This document shows, one piece after another, positions 62,086-64,000 of a stretch of 64,000 nucleotides of DNA (within the stretch, counting starts at the first letter, position 1; each line of letters starts with the position of its first letter). The stretch is from Vampirovibrionales bacterium. GTDB lineage: Bacteria; Cyanobacteriota; Vampirovibrionia; Vampirovibrionales; Vampirovibrionaceae. The translations under genes were made by a program, and so were the position numbers. The notes beneath the pieces were generated by a model that worked only from the letters and a program-made list of their open reading frames with translations, made no database searches and was not told the origin of the DNA. Location of the stretch: positions 62,001 through 126,000 of the forward strand of contig JAJCZA010000017.1 in assembly GCA_029262635.1 (NCBI GenBank). The letters are read 5' to 3'.

Positions 62086-63813
62086 ATGAAGACACCCGTC
62101 CTCCAAAGTGAACAAAAAAACGGATTAAATATCTGGTGCCGTTTCTTAGCCAGTGATCAAAAAAAACAAACCCTGATTTTGCTTTTACTGATTACCCTTG
62201 CCGGTCTTCTTCTCCGACTTTACGGGTTGAATGAACGAAGCCTCTGGGTCGATGAAATGTTCACCATTGCCCATGCGCTAGGCAACCAAATCAACCTGAC
62301 CGCACTTGATTACCTGGGACAGGCCATGGATCCAGAAACCCCACAGGCCCTGAGCTATTACCATGATTTTCTATTACAGTCTCACGGGCTGGGCAACTGG
62401 CAAGCCACAGTAGAAGTCCTCAAACTCAACAATCACCCGCCTTTCTTTTTCTGGCTGATGAATTGGGTCATCCACCTGCTGGGCGATAGCCCGGCGATGC
62501 TTCGTTTGCCAGCGTTTCTTTGTGGTGTGGCCTGTATTCCCATGATGTTTTTGCTGGGACGAAAAATTCACAGTGTTCCATTAGGCTTGATGGCTGCCCT
62601 GTTTATGAGCCTCTCTGGCTATCAAGTCCTGCATGCTCAGGACGCTCGTCCCTACACCATGGTAACTCTGCTAGCCATCAGTCAAAGTTGGCTTTTCTTT
62701 CGGTTGATTCAACGCCCAAAAGAGCAAGTCGACTCTGAACAACACGAGAATACGGTCCAGCCAGCGGTCTGGCTTCATTGGCTGGGCTTTACCCTGTTGG
62801 GTACTCTGGGGTTATATACCCACTATTTTTACGGGCCTTTCCTCATCGGTTTATTGCTTTATGGCAGTATCCGAAAATTCCGGGACATTCAGTTTATAAC
62901 CGCTTTAATAAGCTCTTATCTATTAATCGCGTTAGCATTTTCGCCATGGCTAGAGATTTTAAATCTTCAGAAAGACTGGGTTAGCCACTCAGGACACTTT
63001 ACTGGCGGACGCTGGGATTGGATTCAGGTGCCGGAATACATCTGGCGTATGCTCAACGAGTTTGTTTCACCTAAAAACCTGCTCATGAAGCTTCTGGCCA
63101 CTTTTTTACTGATCTATGGACTATGGATACATTATCACCGCAAACCGAACCGATTCGCTATTTCACCCCTTGTGTTATTTGCCTTTTGTTGGCTTGTCTG
63201 TATTTACGGGTTCCAAATTCTAATAGATGTCTTGTCAGACAGCAGCACCCTAAACGTCCGTCGATACACTCTTCTGGCCGCACCTGCCTATTACCTGCTA
63301 TTGGGTGGTGCCATTATTAATATACGAGAAGACTGGATCCGCCCTGCCATCATTGCTGGCGTGGCTCTCATTATGGGCGTCAATACCGGGCAAATCGTCA
63401 CGAGAAGCATTCCCTTTGCCCAGCATTTTAGTGCTGTGGCGCAATGGATTAACAAGAACCCGATGTTAACACCTGATGACACCGTGCTTGTTAACCCGAG
63501 TGGCCCACATACCGTTGCTATGGCCTACTATTTAAAACGACAATCAACCCATGTTCGACTCTTGGGCTTGCCGGTAAATAGCATGTTTTCAGAAGCGGAT
63601 TACAGAACCCTTAACCGACGACTGGACAACGCTTCAACCACTTCTGAGAATTTGTGGGTGGTCCTCAGCCAGTCGTCCGATAGTGCTAAGCTGGCTATTG
63701 ATCAGCGATTAACCCATCAACACTTTATTCCATCGGCCAGCGTTGAATTTCCGAAATCGCTTAAGGTGATATTATATACCCGGACAAAACACTCTCTTCC
63801 AAAAAAAGGGTAA
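62086..63813 (+). CDS. GT39/ArnT-like membrane glycosyltransferase
   Basis: This protein of about 575 residues has an N-terminal membrane helix followed by LRLYGLNERSLWVDEMFTIAHA, the conserved GT-C/GT39 loop with the catalytic acidic residue. Further segments include DNHPPFFFWLMNWVI-like region (NNHPPFFFWLMNWV) and LRLPAFLCGVACIPMMFLLGRKIH, also typical. About eleven more hydrophobic segments are seen. The C-terminal soluble part (about 430-575) probably lies outside. ATG at 62086 is chosen; TTG at 62056, inside the previous gene with AGGTGA upstream, is an alternative start. Confidence 0.82.
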   Translation: MKTPVLQSEQKNGLNIWCRFLASDQKKQTLILLLLITLAGLLLRLYGLNERSLWVDEMFTIAHALGNQINLTALDYLGQAMDPETPQALSYYHDFLLQSHGLGNWQATVEVLKLNNHPPFFFWLMNWVIHLLGDSPAMLRLPAFLCGVACIPMMFLLGRKIHSVPLGLMAALFMSLSGYQVLHAQDARPYTMVTLLAISQSWLFFRLIQRPKEQVDSEQHENTVQPAVWLHWLGFTLLGTLGLYTHYFYGPFLIGLLLYGSIRKFRDIQFITALISSYLLIALAFSPWLEILNLQKDWVSHSGHFTGGRWDWIQVPEYIWRMLNEFVSPKNLLMKLLATFLLIYGLWIHYHRKPNRFAISPLVLFAFCWLVCIYGFQILIDVLSDSSTLNVRRYTLLAAPAYYLLLGGAIINIREDWIRPAIIAGVALIMGVNTGQIVTRSIPFAQHFSAVAQWINKNPMLTPDDTVLVNPSGPHTVAMAYYLKRQSTHVRLLGLPVNSMFSEADYRTLNRRLDNASTTSENLWVVLSQSSDSAKLAIDQRLTHQHFIPSASVEFPKSLKVILYTRTKHSLPKKG

Positions 63814-63817
63814 ACAC

Positions 63818-64000
63818 GTGATTAAACTCGGATTTAACAGCTATGTCACCCAAGGACCGGGAATTTTTCTGTGTCGCTTACAACAGGAACTGGAAAAGCG
63901 AGGGCAATTTTCGGAACAGTCACCTGATATCTGGATTCAACTCCCTTTTCAGAATCTACCTGATATCATTGCCCAGCGAGTTCAGCAGGGTCAAACACAG
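63818..64000 (+). CDS. Start of a glycosyltransferase-like gene, cut by the window end
   Basis: GTG at 63818 opens a frame to the last base, with AAGGG 8 nt upstream, 4 bp after the previous stop. The 61 visible residues begin VIKLGFNSYVTQGPGIFLCRLQQELEKRG, which resembles N-termini of GT4-type glycosyltransferases (GFN..xTqGPG...L..eL). The following part (SPDIWIQLPFQNLPDII) is too short to identify further. It fits the glycan locus. Confidence 0.6.
   Translation, partial: MIKLGFNSYVTQGPGIFLCRLQQELEKRGQFSEQSPDIWIQLPFQNLPDIIAQRVQQGQTQ

Noticed and set aside
1-64000. CRISPR arrays, tRNA genes, rRNA, insertion sequences, attachment sites
   Set aside because: Reading both strands of the intergenic regions gave no regularly spaced repeats, cloverleafs, or transposase-like frames.

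Overview
The window is a 64 kb piece of a compact bacterial chromosome with moderate GC. It carries mostly housekeeping genes on both strands, with class A RNase P RNA and Gram-negative-type gene content. I saw no insertion sequence, prophage, CRISPR array, rRNA or tRNA. The mix of riboflavin, Fe-S, DNA repair and stringent-response genes, together with a recurrent N-terminal FG[ST]Q-like peptide in unrelated proteins, makes me think of the Vampirovibrionia/Melainabacteria side of the cyanobacterial phylum. That placement is an impression, not a proof: no marker-gene comparison could be run.

Layout. 1-1.2 kb: a UvrD-like helicase cut by the window edge plus a small membrane protein. 1.3-4.2 kb: a polyprenyl diphosphate synthase with a good promoter, a small conserved protein and a glycine-rich protein. 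4.4-7.1 kb: a riboflavin operon (ribE, small ORF, ribBA, ribH; no ribD and no FMN riboswitch seen). 7.3-10.4 kb: an exported protein, a cysteine dioxygenase/cysteine desulfurase pair and a 7Fe ferredoxin. 10.6-19.5 kb: pgi, a methyltransferase, a zinc-ribbon protein, yggT, mtnP, a hemerythrin-cupin fusion, uppP, arcC and a NifS/IscS-type desulfurase. 19.7-24.1 kb: ruvB, uvrB (divergent over a perfect 12-bp inverted repeat) and rnpB. 24.3-29 kb: a halogenase-like flavoprotein, a SulP transporter and an unusual subtilisin-like protein. 29-41 kb: bifunctional Rel/SpoT, an alpha/beta hydrolase, a P-type ATPase with a second SulP transporter, and a very large Ski2-like helicase with a coiled-coil insert. 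41-50.5 kb: an LmeA-like lipid-binding protein, queA, a repeat protein, a bioF-like gene, two Fe-S carrier genes, an SDR, a glycolipid glycosyltransferase, an unknown protein and smpB. 50.7-59.7 kb: a GNAT protein, HU, gmk, a REC-PAS-kinase sensor, a membrane-anchored HtrA-like protease, fabG and a FadN-type beta-oxidation enzyme. 59.8-64 kb: a glycan locus (two GT-C transferases, a methyltransferase and the start of a further glycosyltransferase).

How the parts connect. Sulfur and Fe-S supply recurs: two desulfurases, cysteine dioxygenase, A-type and Nfu carriers, two SulP anion transporters and MTA salvage. Envelope biogenesis also recurs: polyprenyl synthase, UppP, glycolipid glycosyltransferase, LmeA-like protein and the terminal glycan locus. 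No obvious self-contained new defence or secretion system is present. The most unusual items are the FG[ST]Q N-terminal peptide shared by four unrelated proteins, the signal-less subtilase that ends just after its catalytic serine, the eight-half-repeat exported protein, the coiled-coil helicase, and start codons placed 6-7 nt after a -10 element, which suggests leaderless transcripts.
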